From positions 1 through 21,638 of the forward strand of contig JAHHRK010000017.1 in NCBI GenBank assembly GCA_020025795.1: 21,638 nucleotides of DNA. The letters are read 5' to 3'. The notes under the pieces were generated by a model. That model was not told the origin of the DNA, ran no database searches, and worked only from the letters and a program-made list of their open reading frames with translations. Source of the stretch: Faecalibacterium sp. (GTDB taxonomy: Bacteria; Bacillota; Clostridia; Oscillospirales; Ruminococcaceae). A program made the translations under genes and the position numbers. Positions 8,370 to 14,929 of this stretch are shown here, one piece after another; the first letter of the stretch is position 1, and the number at the start of each line of letters is the position of its first letter.

Positions 8370-9095
8370 TCAGCCTTCGTAGACCAGCGTGCCCACAGCT
8401 TCGCCCTGCACTGCGCGTGCAATGTTGTCCGGATCAGCCAGATCGAACACGAAGATAGGCAGCTTGTTATCGCGGCACAGGGTTGCAGCAGTGCCGTCCA
8501 TTACGCCCAGCTGATCTTCCAGCACCTTGCTGAAGGTCAGGCTGTCGTACTTCACTGCATCGGAATACTTGTGGGGGTCCTTATCGTAAACGCCGTCCAC
8601 CATCGTTGCCTTGAACATAATCTCCGCATCGATTTCGATTGCGCGCAGTGCGCTGGTCGTATCGGTGGAGAAGAATGGGTTGCCGGTACCGCCGCCGAAC
8701 AGAACGATCTTCCCGGCCTTCATTGCGGCAATTGCCTCGTCACGGCTGAAGGGCTGTGCCACCTGCGGCATAAACAGGCTGGTCATAACCACAGCCTCCA
8801 GGCCCTGCTGGCGCAGTGCATCTGCCACAGCCAGGCAGTTCATTACCGTTGCCAGCATACCGATCTTGTCGGCCAGAGTACGCTCCATCTTACCGCTGGA
8901 ACGGCCGCGCCAGAAGTTGCCGCCACCCACTACGATACCGATTTCTGCGCCCAGATCATGAGCCTTTTTGATGCCTGCGCAGATGCTCTCCATCACAGCT
9001 TCATCAAAACCGGTGCCTTTCTGGCCACCCAAAGCTTCGCCGCTCACTTTCAAAAGGACTCTGTTATACCGCAATGCCATATCCTTGTCCACCAT
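8370..9095 (-). CDS. pyrH: UMP kinase (uridylate kinase)
   Basis: Phosphorylates UMP to UDP with ATP. It is a member of the amino-acid-kinase fold and is normally hexameric and allosterically controlled. Visible motifs: LLKVSGEALGG (phosphate binding), IGIVVGGGNFWRGR, MTSLFMPQVAQPF, GGGTGNPFFSTDTTSALRA and KATMVDGVYDKDP. The longest reading starts at 9095 (241 residues). A second ATG at 9080 gives 236 residues and has a slightly better upstream GGTGGA, so the true start may be Met6. It is the first gene of the pyrH-to-polC cluster, with a clear promoter about 50 bp upstream. Confidence 0.96.
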   Translation of the reverse strand: MVDKDMALRYNRVLLKVSGEALGGQKGTGFDEAVMESICAGIKKAHDLGAEIGIVVGGGNFWRGRSSGKMERTLADKIGMLATVMNCLAVADALRQQGLEAVVMTSLFMPQVAQPFSRDEAIAAMKAGKIVLFGGGTGNPFFSTDTTSALRAIEIDAEIMFKATMVDGVYDKDPHKYSDAVKYDSLTFSKVLEDQLGVMDGTAATLCRDNKLPIFVFDLADPDNIARAVQGEAVGTLVYEG

Positions 9096-9142
9096 CCATT
9101 CTTAATTCTTAATATTGTAAATTTACGCTTATAGCTCTCTAC

Positions 9143-9171
9143 ATTTTACAATAAAAGACGGATATTGTAAA
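9143..9171 (-). promoter_or_regulatory. sigma-A promoter for pyrH and downstream genes
   Basis: On the minus strand there is TTTACA (9171-9166), a 17-base spacer and TAAAAT (9148-9143), predicting a transcript start near 9136 and a leader of about 40-55 nt. The octamer TTTACAAT or its complement occurs three times around it (9114-9121, 9145-9152, 9164-9171). Confidence 0.7.
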
Positions 9172-9224
9172 CATAAAAAGCCATTCTCCCTTGAAAAGGG
9201 CCTTCTCCGCTATTCTTTTTTCGT

Positions 9225-9267
9225 AAAAAGAGGCTGTATCCGATGTTTTTTCGGATACAGCCTCTTT
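9225..9267 (-). terminator. strong terminator after the histidine kinase operon
   Basis: Perfect 17-bp inverted repeat (9227-9243 with 9251-9267) with a 7-base loop. On the minus strand it ends in a run of T just after the last stop codon of the histidine kinase gene. On the plus strand it is followed by TTTTTT as well, so it can work in both directions. It separates the regulatory operon from the pyrH promoter. Confidence 0.9.
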
Positions 9268-9273
9268 CGTTTT

Positions 9274-10113
9274 TTATTTCATCCAGTAGCCTTCCAGCCC
9301 AGGTACACTGCTCAGTTCCATCCGGATATGTGCCAGACATTCTGTCCGACTGATATCCTCGTCTCCGTCTTCCGAACGGAATACCAGCCGACTGTCCAGC
9401 ATCACTTTTTCTGTGGGAATATCCAGCGTGACGGTCGTACCACAGCTATTGGTTTTGACAGTCGTTTTCCATTCCAGAAGCTCGCACAACTCTCGGCACA
9501 GATGCAACCCGATTTCCGATCCAATCCAGGTAGGTTCTTCGCTTGCACCGATCGTTCCGCAGCACAGCGTCCGCGCTATCTGTCCCATCATACATCCACA
9601 GTAATCCTGTATGAGCAACTGAGCACCATCTTTGCTTTTTCTCAGGCTAAGAATTATTTTTCCACCTGGTTTGCTCGTCTGCAATGCATTGGACAGCAAA
9701 TTTAAAATGATCTGCTCTGCCATCGCTCTGTCTGTTGTTACAAAGAACGGTTCTTCCGGCAGTTGTGCCTCAATCCTGATGTTTACAGCACGCTCGACCA
9801 GGCTGCTTTCTTCCTGAATCAGCTCCAACAGCGCACACAGATCCATCGGCTCTTTTCTGGGATATACTTCATCATAGATGCAGGCGTATAGATCCGTACA
9901 ATTGCGCCACATCCGCTCAATACTTTCTCGTGCGATCTCGATTTCTTCCAGTGCCTGCTTGGTTTTTTCATCGGCCTCCGGCATATCGCACTGCAGATGC
10001 GTCCAGAGATAAGATTGATTTACCGCCAACAGTCCCAACGGACGCACCATCTCATGGGAAATCGTGTCTGCAATCAACCGCCCCATTAGTTCTGATTTCT
10101 TAGCGTCCCGCAT
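9274..10113 (-). CDS. short soluble histidine kinase without sensor domain
   Basis: 279 residues consisting only of a DHp-like helical part and a GHKL ATPase part; no membrane segment and no PAS, GAF or HAMP domain. The H-box is ISHEMVRPLG with His20, close to the N-terminus. The N-box is NLLSNALQTS. The G1 region reads DYCGCM, where DxGxG is expected, and the G2 region reads GSEIGLHLC, so glycines of the ATP lid are replaced and activity may be low. About 50 residues beyond the ATPase core (ending GLEGYWMK) have no recognised match. The ATG at 10113 follows AAAGGAG located inside the preceding gene. The genes overlap by 14 bp, so this kinase and the receiver protein are probably translated together and may be partners. 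The signal is unknown. Confidence 0.8.
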   Translation of the reverse strand: MRDAKKSELMGRLIADTISHEMVRPLGLLAVNQSYLWTHLQCDMPEADEKTKQALEEIEIARESIERMWRNCTDLYACIYDEVYPRKEPMDLCALLELIQEESSLVERAVNIRIEAQLPEEPFFVTTDRAMAEQIILNLLSNALQTSKPGGKIILSLRKSKDGAQLLIQDYCGCMMGQIARTLCCGTIGASEEPTWIGSEIGLHLCRELCELLEWKTTVKTNSCGTTVTLDIPTEKVMLDSRLVFRSEDGDEDISRTECLAHIRMELSSVPGLEGYWMK

Positions 10114-10843
10114 AAACTTGCTCCTTTTGTTCTGTTATCTGCGAGAACTTGCTGCACACTTCCAATAGCTTTTTCACCGTTGGGCGCGTACCTTCCAGGC
10201 CGTTTTCCTGCTTGAAGCATTGATACCCCGGTGTATTTTCTTCTTCCAACCGTGCAATAATGCGGCGCAGCCCACTATCAACAGCCGATACCGAAACACA
10301 GTGGTTCTCCGCTACCACGGACAAAAGCTCCTTGCGCAAGGCAAGCGGTTTCTGTGCCTGCGACAGCAGCTGTACCGCTTCTGTAAAATACTGCACCTGT
10401 GTCGGTTCCAGCTCAACACCCCATTGCTGCAAAAGCAGTTCTGAAGGACTCTGCCTTTTTTTCGTACAAAACATTCTGATCCGCTGTGCCAGGCTTTCCG
10501 GGTTCAGCGGCTTACACAAAAAGGAATCCACTTCTCCGGGTATTCTGCGCTGCATTCGCAAGAATCGTTCCGGCAGTACCAACAAGATCACGCTGGGCCG
10601 CAGTGAGAGCCGCAATCCACGCAACCGCAATATCACTTCCGTGGCATCCATATCTGCCAGCATTGCATCCAGTACAATGCCATCATAAGTATTTCCGCGC
10701 TCTAAATCCCGCAGCAAATGCTCCCCCTGTCGAAAGACCACACAGTGCTCTGCCGTGCCGGTTTCCAGCAGGTAGTCTGCTGTTGCCCGCATTAAGATAC
10801 TATCAACTGAGCAAAGCGCGATTCGTTTCGGCATTTCATTCAT
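10100..10843 (-). CDS. response regulator with Spo0A C-terminal-like DNA-binding domain
   Basis: 247 residues. Residues about 5-125 form a receiver fold with Asp59 (VLDA) as likely phosphoacceptor and Lys111 (LCKPLNP). The usual acidic pair is reduced to Asp14, and the Thr/Ser switch position near 88-89 is Leu-Val, so it is an atypical receiver. Residues about 136-233 follow the Spo0A C-domain pattern: LLQQWGV, an EAV helix, KELLSVVAEN, a recognition-helix region SVSAVDSGLRRIIARLEE, then NGLEGTRPTVKKLLEVCSKF, which mirrors the PT-x-x-KF-I closing helix of Spo0A. The start at 10843 is chosen because AAGGA is 8 bases upstream; the ATG at 10849 is too close to it. It is a Spo0A-like paralogue rather than a confident Spo0A. 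Flanked in one operon by a DUF6514-like gene and a soluble kinase. Confidence 0.72.
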   Translation of the reverse strand: MNEMPKRIALCSVDSILMRATADYLLETGTAEHCVVFRQGEHLLRDLERGNTYDGIVLDAMLADMDATEVILRLRGLRLSLRPSVILLVLPERFLRMQRRIPGEVDSFLCKPLNPESLAQRIRMFCTKKRQSPSELLLQQWGVELEPTQVQYFTEAVQLLSQAQKPLALRKELLSVVAENHCVSVSAVDSGLRRIIARLEEENTPGYQCFKQENGLEGTRPTVKKLLEVCSKFSQITEQKEQVYAGR

Positions 10844-10854
10844 GCTCATCTTCC

Positions 10855-11157
10855 TTAATTTCGAATTATTTCACAGGGGACCAGGTCCTCTGCCACATCT
10901 AACCAACTTTCCAAGGGAATCGCATTTTCGTATAAAAAGCGCAACAGATTGTACGCCATCGTGCCCTCGCAATCCAAACTTATTCCCTCTGATCGTTCTA
11001 TTGTTTTTCCATTACTTTCTTCCAACCGGATCTCCCAGCAGTCACCTTTCAGATTCAATTGATACCGAATCCAATGGGCCGCCTGCAGCTTCCCCAGTGC
11101 AGAAAATTTGCGAATGTATTCAATTTGTACCCGTGGGGTTGCCGTCCGTTGTTTCAC
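10855..11157 (-). CDS. small DUF6514-like protein, function unknown
   Basis: 100 residues, first gene of the three-gene regulatory operon. The start is a GTG at 11157 with AGAGGTGAT just upstream; the overlapping ATG at 11159 is followed at once by TGA in its own frame. Visible features are a short basic N-terminus (QIEYIRKF), a beta-rich middle (YQLNLKGDCWEIRLEE), and a C-terminal helix pair ending NAIPLESWLDVAEDLV. The pattern of a strand-rich half followed by xNxxPxxLxDxxEDxV resembles small Firmicutes proteins grouped as DUF6514. I judged this from memory of the family pattern, so it is tentative. It ends 11 bp before the receiver gene start. Confidence 0.6.
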   Translation of the reverse strand: MKQRTATPRVQIEYIRKFSALGKLQAAHWIRYQLNLKGDCWEIRLEESNGKTIERSEGISLDCEGTMAYNLLRFLYENAIPLESWLDVAEDLVPCEIIRN

Positions 11158-11190
11158 ATAATCACCTCTTCTTTTTTTGGTCGCTTTTTA

Positions 11191-11219
11191 ATTATATCGC
11201 CACATTATTCTGCGTGCAA
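11191..11219 (-). promoter_or_regulatory. sigma-A promoter of the DUF6514-receiver-kinase operon
   Basis: On the minus strand there is TTGCAC (11219-11214), 17 bases, then consensus TATAAT (11196-11191). The predicted transcript start is near 11184, about 27 nt before the GTG start. Confidence 0.8.
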
Positions 11220-11224
11220 CAAAA

Positions 11225-11249
11225 AAAATGCGTCAAAATGCGTCGCATT
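11225..11249. promoter_or_regulatory. tandem 10-bp repeats, candidate operator resembling 0A boxes
   Basis: AAAATGCGTC occurs twice head to tail (11225-11234, 11235-11244), and AATGCGTCGCATT at 11237-11249 is a palindrome. Read on the minus strand the repeats give CGACGCA, TTT, TGACGCA: two near matches, one helical turn apart, to the Spo0A box TGNCGAA. They end 5 bp upstream of the -35 element of the operon that encodes a Spo0A-C-like protein. Binding is inferred only. Confidence 0.45.
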
Positions 11250-11282
11250 CACCAAAATGTTGCAATTCTCAGAAAACTCATC

Positions 11283-11311
11283 TTGACATTTTTACTTGTC
11301 AGGTATTAAAT
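11283..11311 (+). promoter_or_regulatory. promoter of the tRNA-Ala gene
   Basis: Consensus TTGACA (11283-11288), 17-base spacer, TTAAAT (11306-11311). Transcript start is expected near 11318, about 12 nt before the tRNA. Confidence 0.8.
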
Positions 11312-11329
11312 TAGGGGCAGAATATCCAT

Positions 11330-11405
11330 GGGCCTGTAGCTCAGCTGGGAGAGCGTACGGTTCGCATCCGTAAGGTCGAGAGTTCGATCCTCTTCAGGTC
11401 CACCA
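11330..11405 (+). tRNA. tRNA-Ala (anticodon CGC)
   Basis: 76-nt cloverleaf with encoded CCA. Acceptor arm is GGGCCTG with CAGGTCC, including the G3-U70 wobble pair that marks alanine tRNAs, and discriminator A. D-arm GCTC/GAGC. Anticodon arm TACGG/CCGTA with loop TTCGCAT, anticodon CGC at 11363-11365 reading GCG. T-arm GAGAG/CTCTT with loop TTCGATC. A promoter lies just upstream and a terminator 6 nt downstream, so it is a single-gene unit. Confidence 0.97.
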
Positions 11406-11410
11406 TAAAA

Positions 11411-11445
11411 GAGAGCTTCAACCGCCGGGTTGAAGCTCTTTTTTC
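11411..11445 (+). terminator. terminator of the tRNA-Ala gene
   Basis: Perfect 12-bp stem AGAGCTTCAACC (11412-11423) with its complement at 11428-11439, loop GCCG, followed by six T residues. Confidence 0.93.
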
Positions 11446-11468
11446 AGTCTCATCATGATTTTCATTCA

Positions 11469-11506
11469 AAAAGCGCTGTCTGTCACACGATACAGACGGC
11501 GCTTTT
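11469..11506 (+). terminator. second hairpin terminator, possibly bidirectional
   Basis: Fifteen-base arms 11469-11483 and 11492-11506 pair with one G-T position around an 8-base loop. On the plus strand the stem ends in TTTTCCTTT, on the minus strand in TTTTTG. It lies 24 bp after the tRNA terminator and could act as a back-up stop before the potassium operon. Confidence 0.65.
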
Positions 11507-11936
11507 CCTTTACTTTATTATATCCCTGTTTGTAGGGTGCACCACCGTAATGGTTCGCGCCCTTTTCCACCTTACTTCAGGTATCCTGTTTCGCGGTGTT
11601 CTTTTCAATGGTCTCCATACCACCCACAATTGCCTAAGCCCGCACAATCTCATTTACTCTTTATTTTCCCTTAATCTCTTTTTTCTGTTTCCTTTGGCTG
11701 CGCCCATCGCTCACCGTTTCCGCATCAAATCAATACTCTTGTTTTGGTAAAACCCATGCAAAGTCCCCTTTCTTCTTGGTACAACTCAGCCTACGCCACA
11801 GATACAATTCTTCTTTTTATGGGTTGGTACCACGGAAAACCCATTTCTTAATCTCATCTTAAGATTTCAACACCGTTTCTTTTCCTGCCTTAATACGCGT
11901 TGTGTTACTCTGTGAATGCAAGGAGGGAGATTCCCT
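11507..11936 (+). other. 430-nt non-coding, pyrimidine-rich leader region before the Trk operon
   Basis: I see no convincing gene on either strand. The stretch is rich in C and T on the plus strand. It contains three direct repeats TTGGTAMMAC (11744-11753, 11776-11785, 11824-11833), spaced 32 and 48 bp apart. A sequence ATGGGTT (11819-11825) can pair with AACCCAT either upstream (11751-11757) or downstream (11838-11844). A 10-bp palindrome ATCTTAAGAT lies at 11856-11865. No strong consensus promoter was found, so the trk start site is open. I looked for known potassium or c-di-AMP riboswitch landmarks and did not recognise them. Confidence 0.5.
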
Positions 11937-12119
11937 ATGAAAGCTACGCATACATTAGAAATGCCGTTGTTCCCGAAGCCAATCCATCTTACTGATTGTC
12001 CTTCGTGGATTACCTTTGCTGTACTGTTTGTTGGCATTCCGCTCGGGCTTGTGACAGCAGTTCTTCTCTCTGTTGCAGTAGTGTTGTATCCCATGGCACT
12101 GCTTTTCGGCTGGGCTTAA
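11937..12119 (+). CDS. 60-residue membrane peptide, first gene of the Trk operon
   Basis: The ATG at 11937 is preceded by AAGGAGGG at good spacing, one of the strongest ribosome binding sites in the window, so translation is likely. Residues 1-23 are polar (MKATHTLEMPLFPKPIHLTD) and residues about 24-60 are an almost continuous hydrophobic run with a Pro near position 33 and another near 51, enough for one long or two short membrane helices. No cleavable signal peptide is evident. It lies 63 bp before the first trkA gene and on the same strand. I do not recognise a family. By position it may be a small accessory subunit of the transporter, as KdpF is for KdpABC, but that is analogy and not homology. 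Confidence 0.65.
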   Translation: MKATHTLEMPLFPKPIHLTDCPSWITFAVLFVGIPLGLVTAVLLSVAVVLYPMALLFGWA

Positions 12120-12182
12120 TACAATGCCTGCCCCCGCCACCACGGATATTCATTCTGCTATCATTTGGAAAGGAAATGACAT

Positions 12183-12638
12183 ATGAGATTCTTTACGGAA
12201 AAAGCTCCTGACGACTATACCATTATTATTGGTTGCGGCAGACTTGGTTCTAAAATTGCAAATACCCTTTCAGACAAAGGCAAAAACGTTCTGGTCATGG
12301 ACAAAAGCGGTGACTCGTTCCGCCGTCTGTCGTCCAGCTTTGGCGGCCTGAACACCATCGGTGACGGCACCGACATCGACCACCTGCAGGAAGCACATAT
12401 TTCGGATGCCTCTATGGTGGTAGCTGTTACCGACAGCGACAACACGAATATTCTGGTGGCACAGATGGCAAAAGCTCTTTTCCATGTACCGCAGGTGATT
12501 GCACGCCTGTGTGATCCTGAAAAGCGCTGTGTTTTTCAGGAAGAGGACATCCATGTGGTGTGTCCGTCCGTGCTTTCTGCGCGCGAGATTGATTCGTATT
12601 TGAACACCCCGGCACACGCCGCAGCTGGAAAGGACTGA
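12183..12638 (+). CDS. TrkA-type regulator, RCK_N domain only
   Basis: 151 residues forming one Rossmann-like RCK_N domain: TIIIGCGRLGSKIA (intact GxGxxG), MDKS with the acidic residue after beta-2, GDGTD, VVAVTDSDNTN, and a short tail after the last strand. There is no RCK_C (TrkA_C) domain, whereas single-unit TrkA/KtrA proteins are about 220 residues. It should bind NAD(H) or ATP/ADP and gate the TrkH channel from the cytoplasm. AAAGGAAATGACAT precedes the ATG. It is followed after only 4 bp by a second trkA gene, suggesting the two make a mixed gating ring: this one has the good nucleotide site, the other the ligand-sensing C-domain. Confidence 0.9.
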   Translation: MRFFTEKAPDDYTIIIGCGRLGSKIANTLSDKGKNVLVMDKSGDSFRRLSSSFGGLNTIGDGTDIDHLQEAHISDASMVVAVTDSDNTNILVAQMAKALFHVPQVIARLCDPEKRCVFQEEDIHVVCPSVLSAREIDSYLNTPAHAAAGKD

Positions 12639-12642
12639 TACC

Positions 12643-13308
12643 ATGGCTAAAAAGGTACTATTGATTGGTGGAAAGAGCAAAACCAAGGTACTTGCTCTTT
12701 CTTTATTGAAACAGGGTTACCGCGTCACCATCATCAACGAAAACTATGACGACTGCATGGAGCTGGCGGAACTCAAGGGTGTCAGCGTACTGCACGGCGA
12801 CGCCACCAAGCCCTTTATTCTGGATGAAGCCGACGCTGCTTCCTGCGATTTTTCCATTGCGCTGACCTCCAGCGATGAATACAATCTGGCCGCCAGCGAA
12901 CTTTGCAAAAAGATGTTCCATGTACGCAAAACCGTCAGCCTGCTTTCTGACCCGGCCAAGAAGGAATTCTTCTATCAGATGGGCGTGGACAGCGTGGTTT
13001 GTGCCACACAGACCATCTCCAGCATTATCGAACAGCAGGCTTTCCTGGACGATCTGACCACTGTCATTCCCATCGGCAGCAGCCAGATGCAGATTGTGGA
13101 AGTTCGCATCGCTGCGGATTCCCCTGTAATTGGCAAGAACCTTTCCCAGGTTTCGCTGCAGCGCGAAGCCACCATTGGCTGCATCATGCGTGATGACGGC
13201 GCAGTGATTCCTCATGGTGACACCCAAATCTGCGAAGGCGATACTCTGGTTGTAATTCTGAACAACGCTCACAAGGCAGCCATTGTACATGCGCTGACAG
13301 GGAGGTAA
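12643..13308 (+). CDS. TrkA-type regulator, degenerate RCK_N plus RCK_C
   Basis: 221 residues. Residues about 1-130 follow the RCK_N fold, but the dinucleotide loop reads LLIGGKSKTKVLA, with the second and third glycines of GxGxxG missing, and beta-2 ends INEN. Residues about 140-221 are a complete RCK_C domain (VEVRIAADSPVIGKNL, GCIMRDDGAVIPHGDTQICEGDTLVVI). RCK_C domains of related Ktr/Cpa systems are known c-di-AMP receptors; whether this one is cannot be read here. The start ATG follows AAAGGA. It ends 5 bp before trkH. Together with the preceding RCK_N-only protein it probably forms the regulatory ring under TrkH. Confidence 0.9.
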   Translation: MAKKVLLIGGKSKTKVLALSLLKQGYRVTIINENYDDCMELAELKGVSVLHGDATKPFILDEADAASCDFSIALTSSDEYNLAASELCKKMFHVRKTVSLLSDPAKKEFFYQMGVDSVVCATQTISSIIEQQAFLDDLTTVIPIGSSQMQIVEVRIAADSPVIGKNLSQVSLQREATIGCIMRDDGAVIPHGDTQICEGDTLVVILNNAHKAAIVHALTGR

Positions 13309-13313
13309 CCACA

Positions 13314-14825
13314 ATGAAACGGAAACTCTCTGACTGCTCCAGCATCGGCAAAATGATGGTCCTGATTGGCCTGATGGTGGCAGCACCTGCCGCTATCCTG
13401 CCTTTTTATCCGCAGGACCTTCCCTATCTGTGGGCATTTTTACTGCCCGGCGGCGGTTCGATTTTGCTTGGCCTTTTATCCTGCCGCTTCGGCCATCGTG
13501 ACAGCGAAAGCTTTTCCAGCTGGCATACTACGGTATCCCGTTCCAGCCTGACCGTTTTGTTCGTCTGGCTGTGGGGCGTGTTGATTGGCGCACTGCCTTT
13601 TGTTTTTGGTCATCAGCTCACCATGGTACAGGCTTTGTTTGAAGCCGTCAGCGGCTGGACCACCACTGGCCTTTCCGCCATGGATGTAAGTATTACGCCC
13701 ATGGTTTATCTGTTCCACCGCAGCTTCATGCAGTACTGCGGCGGTCTGGGCTTTGTCATGATGATGATTGTTATCATCTCCAACAAGCACTCGATGGATT
13801 TGTACAGTGCCGAAGGGCATCCCGACAAGCTGATGCCCAACCTGAAAAAGACTTCTCGTGCAATCTTTGTGATTTACAACGTCTGTCTGGTTCTGGGCAC
13901 GATTGCTTATCGCATTGCTGGCATGACCTGGTTTGATGGCGTTTGCCATGCCATGTGCTCGCTTTCTACCGGTGGTTTTTCCACCAAGCTGGCAAGTATC
14001 GGCGCATACAACAGTCTTTCCATTGAGATCATTACCATCGTGCTGATGCTGATTGGTACCACTAACTTTGCTGCTCTGCTGCTGTTTGCAAAGGGCAAGT
14101 TCAAGTCCTTCTTCCGTGTCAGCGAAGTGCGCTTCATGTTTGGCCTGCTGGGTGTGTTTATTCCCATCACAGCACTTTCGCTGGCCGACGGTCTGGGCAT
14201 CAGCTTCCTGGAAGGCTTGCGCAAAGCTGCCTTTGATGTGGTATCCGCCCTTTCCACTTCCGGTTATTCCACAATGAGCTATGCAGAATGGCCTGCGCTG
14301 GCAATTGGCGTTCTGATTTTGATGATGTTCATTGGCGGTGGCATTGGTTCTACCGCAGGCGGTTTGAAGATTTCCCGTGCCTATCTGATGCTTCGTATGG
14401 CCGGCACCAATATCAAGCGTCGCCTTTCTCCCCGCAATGACGTGGAAGCGCCTTACTATGTAAAGGCACAGGGCAAAACCCCCATCGACAAGGATCTGGA
14501 AGACGACACCTTTGGATTCTTCACGACCTATCTGGTGATTTACATTGTCGGCTCTCTGCTGATTACCGTAACCGCCAATTGCTCCCTCACCGAAGCCATG
14601 TTTGACTTTGCTTCTTCGCTGGGCACGGTTGGCTTGTCCATCGGTATCACAGGCCCCATGACCAACAATGCAACCCTGATTGTAGAAATGATTGGCATGC
14701 TGCTGGGCCGTTTGGAAATCTTTATTGTTTTCACCGGTATTGTTTCCGGCTTCAAAAACATCCGCAGCTTCTTTACCAAAAAGCAGAATGCACGAAAGGC
14801 ACGCCGCCTGACTGCAAATCTGTAA
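13314..14825 (+). CDS. trkH: TrkH/KtrB-family potassium transporter subunit
   Basis: 503-residue membrane protein of the SKT superfamily, the pore of the potassium uptake system. All four pore-loop filters are visible, each with its key Gly: TTTGL (116-120), STGGF (218-222), STSGY (314-318) and GTVGL (437-441). The third repeat also has GGGIGSTAGGLKISR (341-355), the intramembrane gating loop region. The length with two extra N-terminal helices is TrkH-like rather than the shorter KtrB. The ATG follows GGGAGG. It is co-transcribed with the two trkA genes and the 60-residue peptide, and ends at a strong terminator shared with convergent kdpE. Confidence 0.95.
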   Translation: MKRKLSDCSSIGKMMVLIGLMVAAPAAILPFYPQDLPYLWAFLLPGGGSILLGLLSCRFGHRDSESFSSWHTTVSRSSLTVLFVWLWGVLIGALPFVFGHQLTMVQALFEAVSGWTTTGLSAMDVSITPMVYLFHRSFMQYCGGLGFVMMMIVIISNKHSMDLYSAEGHPDKLMPNLKKTSRAIFVIYNVCLVLGTIAYRIAGMTWFDGVCHAMCSLSTGGFSTKLASIGAYNSLSIEIITIVLMLIGTTNFAALLLFAKGKFKSFFRVSEVRFMFGLLGVFIPITALSLADGLGISFLEGLRKAAFDVVSALSTSGYSTMSYAEWPALAIGVLILMMFIGGGIGSTAGGLKISRAYLMLRMAGTNIKRRLSPRNDVEAPYYVKAQGKTPIDKDLEDDTFGFFTTYLVIYIVGSLLITVTANCSLTEAMFDFASSLGTVGLSIGITGPMTNNATLIVEMIGMLLGRLEIFIVFTGIVSGFKNIRSFFTKKQNARKARRLTANL

Positions 14826-14862
14826 TCTTCAATTTGCGATCCTCTCTTATTCGAAAGCACAT

Positions 14863-14911
14863 AAAGCACAGAAGGCGCACAGGTAACCCCTGCGCGCCTT
14901 CTGTGCTTTTT
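14863..14911 (+). terminator. shared terminator between trkH and kdpE
   Basis: Perfect 16-bp stem (14863-14878 with 14894-14909), followed on the plus strand by TTTTTATT. It lies between the trkH stop and the convergent kdpE stop, and probably stops the plus-strand message best. Confidence 0.9.
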
Positions 14912-14929
14912 ATTGTAAAAAGAACTTTA

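Noticed and set aside
9172..9226. Short imperfect stem CCCTT/AAGGG near 9188-9200
   Set aside because: Only about five base pairs with no T-run placed for a terminator; likely chance between the strong terminator and the pyrH promoter.
11430..11750. 106-codon plus-strand open frame with some hydrophobic stretches after the tRNA
   Set aside because: It begins with TTG inside the tRNA terminator stem, has no ribosome binding site, runs through a second hairpin, and its composition follows the pyrimidine-rich background.
11507..11936. Possible c-di-AMP (ydaO-type) or other known riboswitch ahead of the Trk operon
   Set aside because: I looked for the conserved purine-rich core blocks of that class and did not find them on the plus strand, so only an unassigned leader is reported.
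11867..12143. Minus-strand small frames opposite the membrane peptide
   Set aside because: No ribosome binding sites; the plus-strand peptide has a strong one and operon context.
12703..13386. 227-codon minus-strand frame opposite the second trkA
   Set aside because: Antisense shadow; no start signal, and it crosses the trkA-trkH junction.
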